Shown: positions 1 to 6,195 of the stretch, one piece after another
Numbering within the stretch: the first letter of the stretch is position 1
How the letters are laid out: every line of letters begins with the position of its first letter
Assembly: GCA_964636985.1 (NCBI GenBank)
Contig: CAZWSX010000071.1
Coordinates: forward strand, 1 to 10,712
DNA from: CAZWSX01 sp964636985
GTDB lineage: Bacteria; Planctomycetota; Planctomycetia; Pirellulales; Pirellulaceae
DNA length: 10,712 bases
Direction: 5' to 3'
Program-made: the position numbers and the translations under genes
The notes under the pieces: model-generated
Told to the model about the DNA's origin: nothing
Databases searched by the model: none
What the model saw: the letters and a program-made list of their open reading frames with translations, nothing else

Positions 1-103
1 CGTTACACAACCAGAACTCTCATAACCCTTGGTACAGAAAATGGGGGCAGGCCACGCGCGCAGCGATGGCGCAGTCGCCATCCAAGCAAAATCGCGAGCG
101 TTG

Positions 104-369
104 CTACGCCGCGAGTTTCAAGCGGACGATCGGCAGCGCTCGATTGTTATGGAAGAAGCGAACTTCGAGCGTCAGTTTTCCGCGCGGTCGCCGCTTCGGC
201 GGGGCTTGGGGCACGGAGATGATCGAGGCCAACGGTCGCGCGGTTCGTAGTGAGACATTTCATTCGCCTTCGGTTTGGCATAGTAAACTTCGTCAGGAGT
301 CGCGCCGTTGAGTGCTTCGTGCGGACGAAACCGGTTGTGCCAAACGCGGCATCGATTTCGACCGCCCAA
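104..369 (-). pseudogene. C-terminal remnant of an rve-type (IS3/IS481-like) transposase, frameshifted
   Basis: Reading leftward, the frame encodes WHNRFRPHEALNGATPDEV followed by a Trp/Arg/Pro-rich tail (RDRWPRSSP). This matches the region after the last catalytic residue of integrase-core (rve) DDE transposases, where N-x-x-RPH-x-AL-x-x-x-TP is the usual signature. The frame stops at 172-174. Shifting by -1 at the A run near 175-179 restores a typical ending, KLTLEVRFFHNNRALPIV and so on, with a stop at 104-106, so the gene carries a frameshift. Everything upstream of about residue RCRVWHN is missing: the frame closes at 385-387, and no DDE catalytic core is present. A 7-bp hairpin (65-71/76-82) lies just past the stop. 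This is a dead insertion-sequence fragment; the exact IS family is not resolvable from so short a piece. Confidence 0.75.
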
Positions 370-382
370 AAAGATCGCGCTC

Positions 383-453
383 TGTTAACTGGCGCGAGGC
401 TCCCAAACTTTTGACACAGTAGTTAACAGCGCGCGACTCTCGAGGTGTTAACT
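383..453. repeat. Cluster of three GTTAAC palindromes
   Basis: Three copies of an octamer centred on GTTAAC lie at 383-390 (TGTTAACT), 421-428 (AGTTAACA) and 446-453 (TGTTAACT). The first two are also part of a longer imperfect inverted repeat, with CGCGCTCTGTTAACT on one side and AGTTAACAGCGCGCG on the other. Centre-to-centre spacings are 38 and 25 bp. They sit at the truncated 5' side of the transposase remnant. They could be operator half-sites for an accessory-element regulator or remains of an IS end. Confidence 0.4.
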
Positions 454-543
454 GAAGCCGCGCTTTACGTAACCCGTCCTGTTCGGTTTAGGGGGGACCG
501 AATCGGACTTGAACTCTTACAAACTCTTAAAGAGTAAGTAGTT

Positions 544-609
544 ATGAAAATAGATCTCGCGCGATTTGGTTCTGGCGCTTCTTATGCGCATCAAGATTTC
601 AAACTTTGA
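544..609 (+). CDS. Possible 21-residue small ORF just before a terminator
   Basis: An ATG at 544 opens 21 codons (MKIDLARFGSGASYAHQDFK plus a Leu) ending in TGA at 607-609. A weak purine-rich stretch (AAAGAG, about 529-534) lies some 9 nt upstream of the ATG. The stop is only 3 nt before the stem of a convincing intrinsic terminator. An inverted repeat CTTAC/GTAAG and a TTCGGT/ACCGAA hairpin (482-487/497-502) precede it. The peptide resembles nothing I recognise and has no membrane segment. It may be a real small protein, a leader peptide, or a chance ORF inside a short non-coding transcript that ends at the terminator. Confidence 0.25.
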   Translation: MKIDLARFGSGASYAHQDFKL

Positions 610-612
610 AAA

Positions 613-644
613 ACCCGACCGGGGGGTCTGCGGGTCCTTTTTTT
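613..644 (+). terminator. Intrinsic terminator
   Basis: ACCCG (613-617) pairs with CGGGT (631-635), with further inner pairing of ACC to GGT around a G-rich loop. The stem is followed after two C residues by seven consecutive T residues (638-644). This is the best rho-independent terminator shape in the window. It would end a plus-strand transcript covering the 544 small ORF or an RNA starting near 480-540. Confidence 0.6.
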
Positions 645-799
645 GATCCGCGGTGATGGCGGGACACCGGCATGGCAGGCATCAAACACACAGTGAATTA
701 GCTCAACTCGGGCGCGCCGCGGAACGGGTTAGAAAAAAGGCGCGGCATCAGACGCGTTGGCTCACCGTCTAGGACCGCGAACTTATCCCCTTGCGCTTT
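645..799. other. Gene-free spacer
   Basis: No reading frame with a credible start and no tRNA fold was found here. The stretch TAGCTCAACTCGG near 699-711 resembles a tRNA D-arm, but no anticodon or T-arm follows. With the low-confidence 544 ORF set aside, 370-799 contains no supported gene. Confidence 0.5.
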
Positions 800-828
800 T
801 TGTCAGAACGGAGGAAATCCCGTATAAA
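800..828 (+). promoter_or_regulatory. Sigma70-like promoter upstream of the DUF5681-like gene
   Basis: TTGTCA (800-805) and TATAAA (823-828) are separated by exactly 17 bp. Each hexamer is one base from the TTGACA/TATAAT consensus. Transcription would start near 834-836, about 42 nt before the ATG at 877. The promoter lies inside the upstream in-frame extension of the 877 gene, which argues for the later start. It probably drives the 877 and 1243 genes together. Confidence 0.65.
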
Positions 829-843
829 TTACCGGTAGGAAAC

Positions 844-855
844 CCGTTTAAACGG
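844..855. promoter_or_regulatory. 12-bp perfect palindrome in the leader, possible operator
   Basis: CCGTTTAAACGG is a perfect 12-bp palindrome about 15 bp downstream of the -10 element and 10 bp upstream of the Shine-Dalgarno sequence of the 877 gene. A shorter palindrome, ACCGGT, sits at the predicted start point (831-836). The position suits repressor binding or a small leader hairpin; no regulator gene is present in the window. Confidence 0.35.
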
Positions 856-876
856 ATCGAAAACGGAGATCGCAGG

Positions 877-1227
877 ATGGTGACAGGCACGGATACGAAC
901 GGAAGGCAAACGGACGGGCGATTCGCTCCCGGCAATGCTGGGGGGCCGGGAAGACCACGAAGGCCCGTCGAAGAAGACTATCTACGTGTCTTGAACGAAG
1001 CGGTCACCGTCGAGGACTGGGCGCAAGTCGTTCGTCGCGCTGTCGAGGATGCAAAACAAGGCGATGCCCGAGCCCGCGACTGGTTATCGAAACACATCTT
1101 GGAAGGGGTTGCCGACCCGCTTTTTCGGTTGGCACTAGCCGAGCAGCGCGGCGACACATATGGCGCTAAGATTGAAAGAGCGGCTGCCCGAGAGGGCGCA
1201 AACGCTTTTCGACCTGGAGTCCACTAG
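877..1227 (+). CDS. DUF5681-like phage-associated small protein
   Basis: The 116-residue protein begins MVTGTDTNGRQTDGRFAPGN and continues GGPGRPRRP. The FxPGNxGGPGRPR stretch is the hallmark of DUF5681-type proteins, which often occur in prophages near packaging genes. Residues about 40-73 (DWAQVVRRAVEDAKQGDARA, then RDWLSKHILEG) form a helical segment found in the same class, with a repeated acidic/basic pattern. The exact molecular role of the family is not established; a DNA-packaging or small-terminase-like role is a guess from neighbourhoods elsewhere. The ATG at 877 has a GGAG at 865-868 with 8-nt spacing and lies downstream of a near-consensus promoter. The frame is open upstream to 757, but that extension overlaps the promoter and is unlikely to be translated. 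No terminase large subunit follows, so this is probably an orphan gene of a degraded element. Confidence 0.65.
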   Translation: MVTGTDTNGRQTDGRFAPGNAGGPGRPRRPVEEDYLRVLNEAVTVEDWAQVVRRAVEDAKQGDARARDWLSKHILEGVADPLFRLALAEQRGDTYGAKIERAAAREGANAFRPGVH

Positions 1228-1242
1228 GCGACGCATGTGACG

Positions 1243-1566
1243 ATGAACGTAAATCCCTACGAAGCCCCAAAGTCCAACGAACCTGCCAAAACTCCGGCAG
1301 TCAAAAGGCGCTGGTTTCTGCGACCTCTCACCGCTCCGTTCTTAGGTGCGGCTATCGGCGCTGCCGGCGGAGCCTTGTACGGCATTGGCTATTTCCTGGT
1401 CAATTTCTTCGGTGTGTTGGAGCCGGCGTCATTCATTGGTGAGACATTGGAAGCAGTCATCTTCCTAGGCGTGTATTTCGGCGCCATCGGCGGAGGGATA
1501 GGCCTTGTTGTGGCACCGTTTCTATGGATTGTGGACCGACTCGAACACTCTGGGAGTGGCAAATAG
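1243..1566 (+). CDS. Small membrane protein with N-terminal NPYEAP motif
   Basis: The 107-residue protein starts MNVNPYEAPKSNEPAKTPAV. The NPYxxP start is something I associate with many planctomycete membrane proteins. A basic patch (KRRWFLR) is followed by a Gly/Ala-rich hydrophobic segment (about residues 33-57) and a second one (about 72-99) before a polar C-terminus, so two transmembrane helices are expected. Glycine zippers (GAAIGAAGGALYGIG, GAIGGGIG) suggest helix packing or oligomerisation. An in-frame GTG at 1237 has AGG 8 nt upstream and could be the true start, but the motif position favours the ATG at 1243. It begins 15 nt after the 877 gene and probably shares its promoter. The function is unknown. 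Confidence 0.65.
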   Translation: MNVNPYEAPKSNEPAKTPAVKRRWFLRPLTAPFLGAAIGAAGGALYGIGYFLVNFFGVLEPASFIGETLEAVIFLGVYFGAIGGGIGLVVAPFLWIVDRLEHSGSGK

Positions 1567-1569
1567 GCT

Positions 1570-1578
1570 TGATATACT
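1570..1578 (+). promoter_or_regulatory. Extended -10 promoter candidate for the 1698 gene
   Basis: TGATATACT combines the extended -10 TGn with TATACT, one base from TATAAT. The -35 region 17 bp upstream (CTGGGA, 1550-1555) is poor, as is common for extended -10 promoters. The predicted start near 1585 leaves a leader of about 113 nt before the ATG at 1698. That leader holds the repeated motifs and interleaved inverted repeats described separately. Confidence 0.4.
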
Positions 1579-1598
1579 GACGTTCACGGCAGGCGAAG

Positions 1599-1678
1599 CG
1601 GGTTCGAAACCGCCTTTGACCTGAAGCGATTCGAGACCGTTCGCGCACTTCTATCCCTGCGTGACGGTCTCGAACCGC
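1599..1678. repeat. Three copies of a CGGTYTCGAAYC motif upstream of the 1698 gene
   Basis: On the plus strand 1664-1678 reads ACGGTCTCGAACCGC. The minus strand of 1626-1640 reads ACGGTCTCGAATCGC (14/15 identical). The minus strand of 1599-1613 reads GCGGTTTCGAACCCG (11/15). The shared core is CGGTYTCGAAYC. Copies two and three face each other and form the long stem of the leader hairpin; the first also makes a small GCGG/CCGC hairpin after the 1243 gene. They may be binding sites for a DNA-binding regulator. Confidence 0.45.
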
Positions 1679-1696
1679 GCCGTTTAAGGGATAGAA
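1630..1696 (+). promoter_or_regulatory. Structured leader with possible pseudoknot covering the Shine-Dalgarno of the 1698 gene
   Basis: TTCGAGACCGT (1630-1640) and ACGGTCTCGAA (1664-1674) are an exact 11-bp inverted repeat, extended by three more pairs beyond one mismatch (1626-1628/1676-1678). The loop contains TTCTATCCCT (1649-1658), an exact reverse complement of AGGGATAGAA (1687-1696), which holds the core of the Shine-Dalgarno sequence AAGGGA directly before the ATG at 1698. The two pairings interleave, giving an H-type pseudoknot topology with connecting segments of 8, 5 and 12 nt. Pairing of the second helix would hide the ribosome-binding site. No known riboswitch consensus was recognised. 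Confidence 0.5.
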
Positions 1697-2244
1697 CATG
1701 GAACGGATTTTCGACGAATTTGTCGACGTAGAGTCGCCTAACCTCTTTCCAGAAATTCTTGGTCCGATAGCGCGATGGTTGTTCGAAACGAACGAACTGA
1801 ATCGACTATGGCGAGAACAATGTCGACGTCGCGGGTGGCCTGATCCACGCACACAACCGGTTCCTCAGTTTGTAGCTGACGAGTGGTCAAAGGTCATCAG
1901 CGCGACCTTTACGTCGCGTTGCCATCATATGGGCCATACGACGAACTTGCTTAACGCCCGAACGCGGACTGAACTCTGGGACGCCTGCGACCGAATCGCG
2001 AACCAAGCTGACGGCAGGCGACTATCTGAGGAACAACTGCGAGACGCCGAGGCCGAATGTCATCGTGCGATTTGCCGGCTCAATGTGGGAGTCGACAATT
2101 CCACTTGGTATCGCCTACTGAGAGAGAAGTGCGGTCGAGATTTCGTTGCGACGGTGGCAGATTACCTACGGCAAGGAGAAAACTCGTTTGAGTGGGTGAG
2201 GCCCGAACGCTTGCGTCACCATGCAACCGAAATTGAGAAGGTTG

Positions 2245-2654
<410 letters not shown>

Positions 2655-2677
2655 GTTTGGACTACCGACTCCGCTCC

Positions 2678-2706
2678 GTTATACGGGATCGTACTCGCTT
2701 TCGGAA
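2678..2706 (-). promoter_or_regulatory. Promoter candidate for tRNA-Gly
   Basis: On the minus strand TTCCGA (2706-2701) and TATAAC (2683-2678) are separated by 17 bp. The -10 is one base from consensus; the -35 matches at three positions. It ends 23 nt before the first base of the mature tRNA, a usual distance for a short 5' leader removed by RNase P. Confidence 0.45.
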
Positions 2707-2764
2707 TATCCTCCGCAAATCGCCGGCTGCGGAAGACACCAAAAGCGACTCGACTACCCGCGTT

Positions 2765-2795
2765 GATCGGTTAAGAAACCGGTCGTTTTCTCTGT
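2765..2795 (+). terminator. Terminator-like hairpin in the leader of the phosphatase gene
   Basis: GATCGGTT (2765-2772) pairs with AACCGGTC (2777-2784) around an AAGA loop, with one T-G wobble, and is followed by GTTTTCTCT. It could stop plus-strand read-through from the island into the phosphatase gene, or act as an attenuator if the phosphatase promoter lies upstream. No clear sigma70 promoter was found between here and 2935. Confidence 0.35.
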
Positions 2796-2935
2796 CCCGC
2801 CCTGCGGTCTGGCGGTCGGTTCGACTGATTTCCACGGCGATTATCGATCAATTTTTGGTAAGGCGTTCTCCCCTTCTCATTCAGACACTAAACTCGCTGA
2901 TTAGTTCGCGACCGAGTGTGCACGAGGGCGTGCGA

Positions 2936-4726
2936 ATGCCGATGGGGCAAACGCATCAAGGCGATGGGGCAAAACTCCACTCCGAGAGCGGCGGATTCGA
3001 CGGATTATTGCAAGGCAAGACGATGGCGTTTTTACAAGCAGAGACGGGACCCAAAGCCGGCGGGCGGATCGAGCTCTCGCTCGACCGGATGGTGTTGGGC
3101 CGACATCCTGATTGCAATATCCAGCTCGAAGTGAGCGCCGTGAGCCGCCAGCACGCCGCGCTGTCGAAGGATCGCGGCGATTGGTACGTGGAAGATCTCA
3201 ACAGCCGCAATGGGACCTACGTCAACGACGCCCCCGTGCAGGGGAAAGCCAAGCTATTCGACGGCGATCGGATTCGCATCTGCGACGTCGTGTTGGTTTT
3301 CCGCGCGGCGCCTACGACGACCTCGCAGACGCCATCGACCACGCCCATGCAGCAAGTGACACCGGATGGCTCGGTGTTTGGCGCGGTCTTCGCCGACGAC
3401 GAGAATTCCGAGGCCGGCGGCGGCACGATCATGTCGCGGCTCGATCTATCGCTGCGCAAAACGGGGTCGATGTTCACCACCAGCCCGGAAGTACGGCTGG
3501 CGGCGCTGATGGAAATCATGTCGAGCCTGGGCAAGGCGCTCAAGCTCGACGACGTGCTCTCGAGCATCTTGACGAGCTTGTTCAAGATTTTCCCGCAAGC
3601 CGACCGCGGCTTTGTGGTCCTGCGCGATCCCGACGGCAAGCTGATTCCGCGGTGGGTGAAGACGCGGCGCGAATCGCAGGAAGACAGCTTGCGGATCAGC
3701 CGCACGATCATTCGAACCGTGATGGAATCGAAGGAAGCGATTCTCTCGGCCGACGCCGCGAGCGACCAGCGGTTTGAGATGAGTCAAAGCATCACCGACT
3801 TCCGCATCCGCTCGATGATGTGTGCGCCGTTGCTCAACTCCGACGGCGAAGCGATCGGCGCACTCCAGATCGATACCCTTGATCAGCGCAAGAAATTTCA
3901 AGCCGAAGACCTGGAACTGCTGGCGAGTACAGCCGGCCAGGCCGCCATCGCCATTCAGAACGCGCAGCTCCATGACACAGCGCTCAAACAAGCCGAAGTC
4001 GAGCGCGACATGCAGTTAGCCCGCGAAGTGCAACGCGGCTTCCTGCCGAATAAACGGCCGACGATCGAAGGATACGAGTTCTTCGACTACTACCAGCCCG
4101 CCGACCAGGTCGGCGGCGACTACTTCGACTACCTCGAACTCGGTGACGGCCGCGTGGCCGTGATTGTGGCCGACGTGGTGGGACACGGCGTGGCGGCTGC
4201 CCTGTTGATGGCCAAGCTTTCGGCCGAAGCCCGCTATAGCCTGTTCCAGGAAAAGCAACCGTCGAAGGCGGTCACGCTGCTCAACGAGCGGCTGTGCGCT
4301 TTGGATATCGGGCGCTTCATCACGTTCATCCTGGTGATCATCGATCCGCAAGCAAACACGGCGACGATGGTGAACGCCGGCCACATGTCGCCGATTGTGC
4401 TTCGCAAAAAGGGGGGCCTCGAGGAGCCTGCGGAGGAAATCGGAGGCCTGCCGCTGGGCATCAGCGACGCCTTGCCGTACGAGGAACTCACCATCCAAGT
4501 TGAGCCCGGCGACATGCTGACCCTCTACACCGACGGCATCAACGAGTGCATCGGCCCGGCCGGCGATTTTTATACGATCGAACGCCTGCGGGAAAAGATC
4601 GTCGCCAATGGCGCGTCCGGTGCAGCGGCCGCGACCGGCCCCATCTTGGTCGACGATGTCCGCAAGTTTTTAGGCCGAGCGCCGCAACCCGACGACATGT
4701 GCCTGGTGTGCGTCAGCCGCGCGTAG
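2936..4726 (+). CDS. FHA-GAF-PP2C (SpoIIE/RsbU-type) serine/threonine phosphatase
   Basis: The 596-residue soluble protein has three domains. An FHA domain (about residues 30-125) keeps the phosphothreonine-binding residues G55-R56, S70-R71-x-H73 and N89-S90-x-N92-G93. A GAF domain spans about 185-345. A short helical linker (KQAEVERDMQLAREVQRGFL) leads into a PPM/PP2C domain of the SpoIIE type (about 365-596). Metal-binding positions are intact: GGDYFD with D395, VADVVGHG with D413, YTDG with D533, and DD at 586-587. RsbU-like enzymes dephosphorylate anti-sigma-factor antagonists in partner-switching pathways; here FHA would recognise a phosphorylated partner and GAF would sense a ligand. 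The start was chosen for GAGGG (2924-2928) 7 nt before ATG; the frame is open further upstream without domain content. An alternative ATG lies at 3023. No antagonist, anti-sigma kinase or sigma factor is adjacent, so the target is unknown. Confidence 0.9.
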   Translation: MPMGQTHQGDGAKLHSESGGFDGLLQGKTMAFLQAETGPKAGGRIELSLDRMVLGRHPDCNIQLEVSAVSRQHAALSKDRGDWYVEDLNSRNGTYVNDAPVQGKAKLFDGDRIRICDVVLVFRAAPTTTSQTPSTTPMQQVTPDGSVFGAVFADDENSEAGGGTIMSRLDLSLRKTGSMFTTSPEVRLAALMEIMSSLGKALKLDDVLSSILTSLFKIFPQADRGFVVLRDPDGKLIPRWVKTRRESQEDSLRISRTIIRTVMESKEAILSADAASDQRFEMSQSITDFRIRSMMCAPLLNSDGEAIGALQIDTLDQRKKFQAEDLELLASTAGQAAIAIQNAQLHDTALKQAEVERDMQLAREVQRGFLPNKRPTIEGYEFFDYYQPADQVGGDYFDYLELGDGRVAVIVADVVGHGVAAALLMAKLSAEARYSLFQEKQPSKAVTLLNERLCALDIGRFITFILVIIDPQANTATMVNAGHMSPIVLRKKGGLEEPAEEIGGLPLGISDALPYEELTIQVEPGDMLTLYTDGINECIGPAGDFYTIERLREKIVANGASGAAAATGPILVDDVRKFLGRAPQPDDMCLVCVSRA

Positions 4727-4730
4727 GATT

Positions 4731-4803
4731 CACCGCGGAGCCCCGGAGAGACCGGAGGAATACAAATAGGTGGCACAGACAATCGTGTCTGTGCGCGGTT
4801 GGC
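4731..4803 (+). repeat. Composite dispersed repeat, left copy
   Basis: In order this holds a 27-nt arm (4731-4757, starting CACCGCGGAG), an A-rich spacer, a 9-bp perfect hairpin GCACAGACA/TGTCTGTGC with loop ATCG (4773-4794), and CGGTTGGC (4796-4803). The same parts recur inverted at 4910-4976. The hairpin starts 46 nt after the phosphatase stop codon and may end its transcript, though no T tract follows. Confidence 0.7.
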
Positions 4804-4840
4804 GTTTCTTAATAGGGTGAGTTTGAGAGCAGCATTGCAA

Positions 4841-4872
4841 GATTGATGATTGCCGATTTTTGATTTGCGAAC
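4841..4872 (+). repeat. Solo copy of the A+T-rich repeat that flanks the four-helix-bundle gene
   Basis: This 32-nt stretch (starting GATTGATGATTG and ending TTTTTGATTTGCGAAC) matches the reverse complement of 7489-7520 at 29 of 32 positions. No gene accompanies it here. It lies in the middle of the symmetric intergenic module 4731-4976. Confidence 0.7.
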
Positions 4873-4909
4873 TGAATAGCTTTAACTCGAGGACAGTCAG
4901 GTTCGCGAA

Positions 4910-4976
4910 GCCAACCGGCGACGGACAGGATTGTCCGTCCTACTTTCTTCTCCGGTCTCTCCGGGTCTCCGCGGTG
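4910..4976 (-). repeat. Composite dispersed repeat, right copy (inverted)
   Basis: Read on the minus strand it has the same order as the left copy: the 27-nt arm (4976-4950, 26/27 identical to 4731-4757), a short A-rich spacer, an 8-bp hairpin GACGGACA/TGTCCGTC (4939-4920), then CGGTTGGC (4917-4910). Both hairpins share the core GACAATCSTGTC. The hairpin starts 47 nt after the lhgO stop codon on that strand, so it may act in lhgO transcript ending or 3'-end protection. Confidence 0.7.
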
Positions 4977-4986
4977 CAATCTCTCC

Positions 4987-6186
4987 TCACGCCATCTGCT
5001 TCGCGAGTTCATCGACTACCAGGTTGCCGATATTGAGGGCCGATGTCGCCGCCGGGCTGGGGGCGTTCAAGACGTGGACCATTCCATCGGCCGCGCGGAT
5101 GAGGAAATCATCGACGAGTTGCCCATCCGGCGCGACGGCTTGGGCTCGCACGCCTGGCTGCGCTGGCAGCAGGTCGTCCGCTTTGATCTCGGGCATCAAG
5201 CGTTGCAGCGCCGTGACAAAAGCGCCTTTACTAAGCGATCGCCACATCTCCATCGCGCCCATTTGCCAGTGTTTGGCCGCAAGCCGTAAGAACCCTGGAT
5301 AGGTGAGCGATTCAACCAGATCGCCGATGTTGAGCGTCCCGAACGAATAGCCTTCACGGGCGAACGCCAAAACGGCGTTGGGGCCGCACTCAACGCCGCC
5401 GGCGATCATCCGCGTGAAGTGCACGCCTAAGAACGGAAAGGCTGGATCTGGCACCGGATAAATCAAGTTCCGGCAAAGGTGCTGGGCGCTTGGTTTGAGC
5501 TCGAAGTATTCGCCGCGAAAGGGAACCACGCGGCAACCAGGGTCGACGCCTGCCAACCTGGCCACGCGGTCGGCATGAAGGCCTGCGCAGTTCACCAGCC
5601 ACTTGCCCGAGAATTCATCCTTGAGAGTCGAAACGATAGTACGATCGCCGTCGCGATGAATCGCGCGTGCTTCCGCCTTGAAGACAATTCGATGGCCAGC
5701 CGCCGTCAACAGCTCGGCGATCTTCTCGCAGACCTTGCGATAGTTGACGATGCCTGTCGAGCGCACGTGAAGGGCAGCAATACCTGCTACGTGGGGCTCC
5801 AGTTCCTTGAGACGCGGCACGTCGATTGGCTCGCAGTCGATGCCATTCTCGATGCCGCGCTGATGAATCCGCTCGAGAGCCGGGCGTTCCTTTTCGTCGA
5901 CGGCGACGATCACCTTGCCGCACACGTCGTAGGGAACGCCGTGGTCGCGGCAGAATTCCTCCATCGCGATCTTGCCGGTGCGGCAGTTGATGGCCTTGAG
6001 CGAGCCGGGCTTGTAGTAGATGCCCGAGTGCAGCACGCCGCTGTTGCGTCCCGTTTGATGCTCGGCGACGGCGCCCTCTTTTTCGAGGAGCGTGATCGAG
6101 TGATCGGGGTACCGCTGGGAGAACCGCCAAGCGGTAGCGAGCCCGACAATCCCGCCGCCGATCACGATGAGGTCGCTGGAAATCAT
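4987..6186 (-). CDS. lhgO: L-2-hydroxyglutarate oxidase/dehydrogenase (FAD-dependent)
   Basis: This 399-residue flavoprotein of the DAO superfamily opens with MISSDLIVIGGGIVGLATAW. The dinucleotide-binding G10-x-G12-x-x-G15 ends a beta strand, and E35 closes the second strand to bind the FAD ribose. HQTGRNSGVLHSGIYY (43-58) is the signature of the LhgO/L2HGDH group, and length is typical (about 400). The enzyme oxidises L-2-hydroxyglutarate to 2-oxoglutarate, passing electrons to quinone or oxygen at the inner face of the cytoplasmic membrane. With no csiD-like glutarate hydroxylase nearby, a metabolite-repair role is more likely here than lysine/glutarate catabolism. The ATG at 6186 lies 9 bp after the dedA stop, so both are probably one transcript. 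No clear Shine-Dalgarno precedes it, suggesting coupling to dedA translation. Confidence 0.9.
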   Translation of the reverse strand: MISSDLIVIGGGIVGLATAWRFSQRYPDHSITLLEKEGAVAEHQTGRNSGVLHSGIYYKPGSLKAINCRTGKIAMEEFCRDHGVPYDVCGKVIVAVDEKERPALERIHQRGIENGIDCEPIDVPRLKELEPHVAGIAALHVRSTGIVNYRKVCEKIAELLTAAGHRIVFKAEARAIHRDGDRTIVSTLKDEFSGKWLVNCAGLHADRVARLAGVDPGCRVVPFRGEYFELKPSAQHLCRNLIYPVPDPAFPFLGVHFTRMIAGGVECGPNAVLAFAREGYSFGTLNIGDLVESLTYPGFLRLAAKHWQMGAMEMWRSLSKGAFVTALQRLMPEIKADDLLPAQPGVRAQAVAPDGQLVDDFLIRAADGMVHVLNAPSPAATSALNIGNLVVDELAKQMA

Positions 6187-6195
6187 CGCATCATT

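Noticed and set aside
31..63. Possible degenerate terminal inverted repeat of the IS, paired with the minus strand of 391-418
   Set aside because: Only short matches (GGGGGC/GGGAGC and CGCGC) align and gaps are needed; not strong enough to call an IS boundary.
699..718. tRNA-like D-arm string TAGCTCAACTCGG
   Set aside because: No anticodon arm, T-arm or acceptor stem can be built around it.
757..876. Upstream 40-codon extension of the DUF5681-like gene
   Set aside because: The extension overlaps a near-consensus promoter and a palindrome, while ATG 877 has a well-spaced GGAG and begins at the family-like N-terminus.
2657..2935. In-frame upstream extension of the phosphatase gene by 93 codons
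   Set aside because: It has no domain content, contains a terminator-like hairpin, and begins right at the tRNA; ATG 2936 has a GAGGG at good spacing.
2941..2975. Direct repeat of GATGGGGCAAA, 22 nt apart, at the phosphatase start
   Set aside because: Short and out of frame with itself; probably chance or an old local duplication with no visible consequence.
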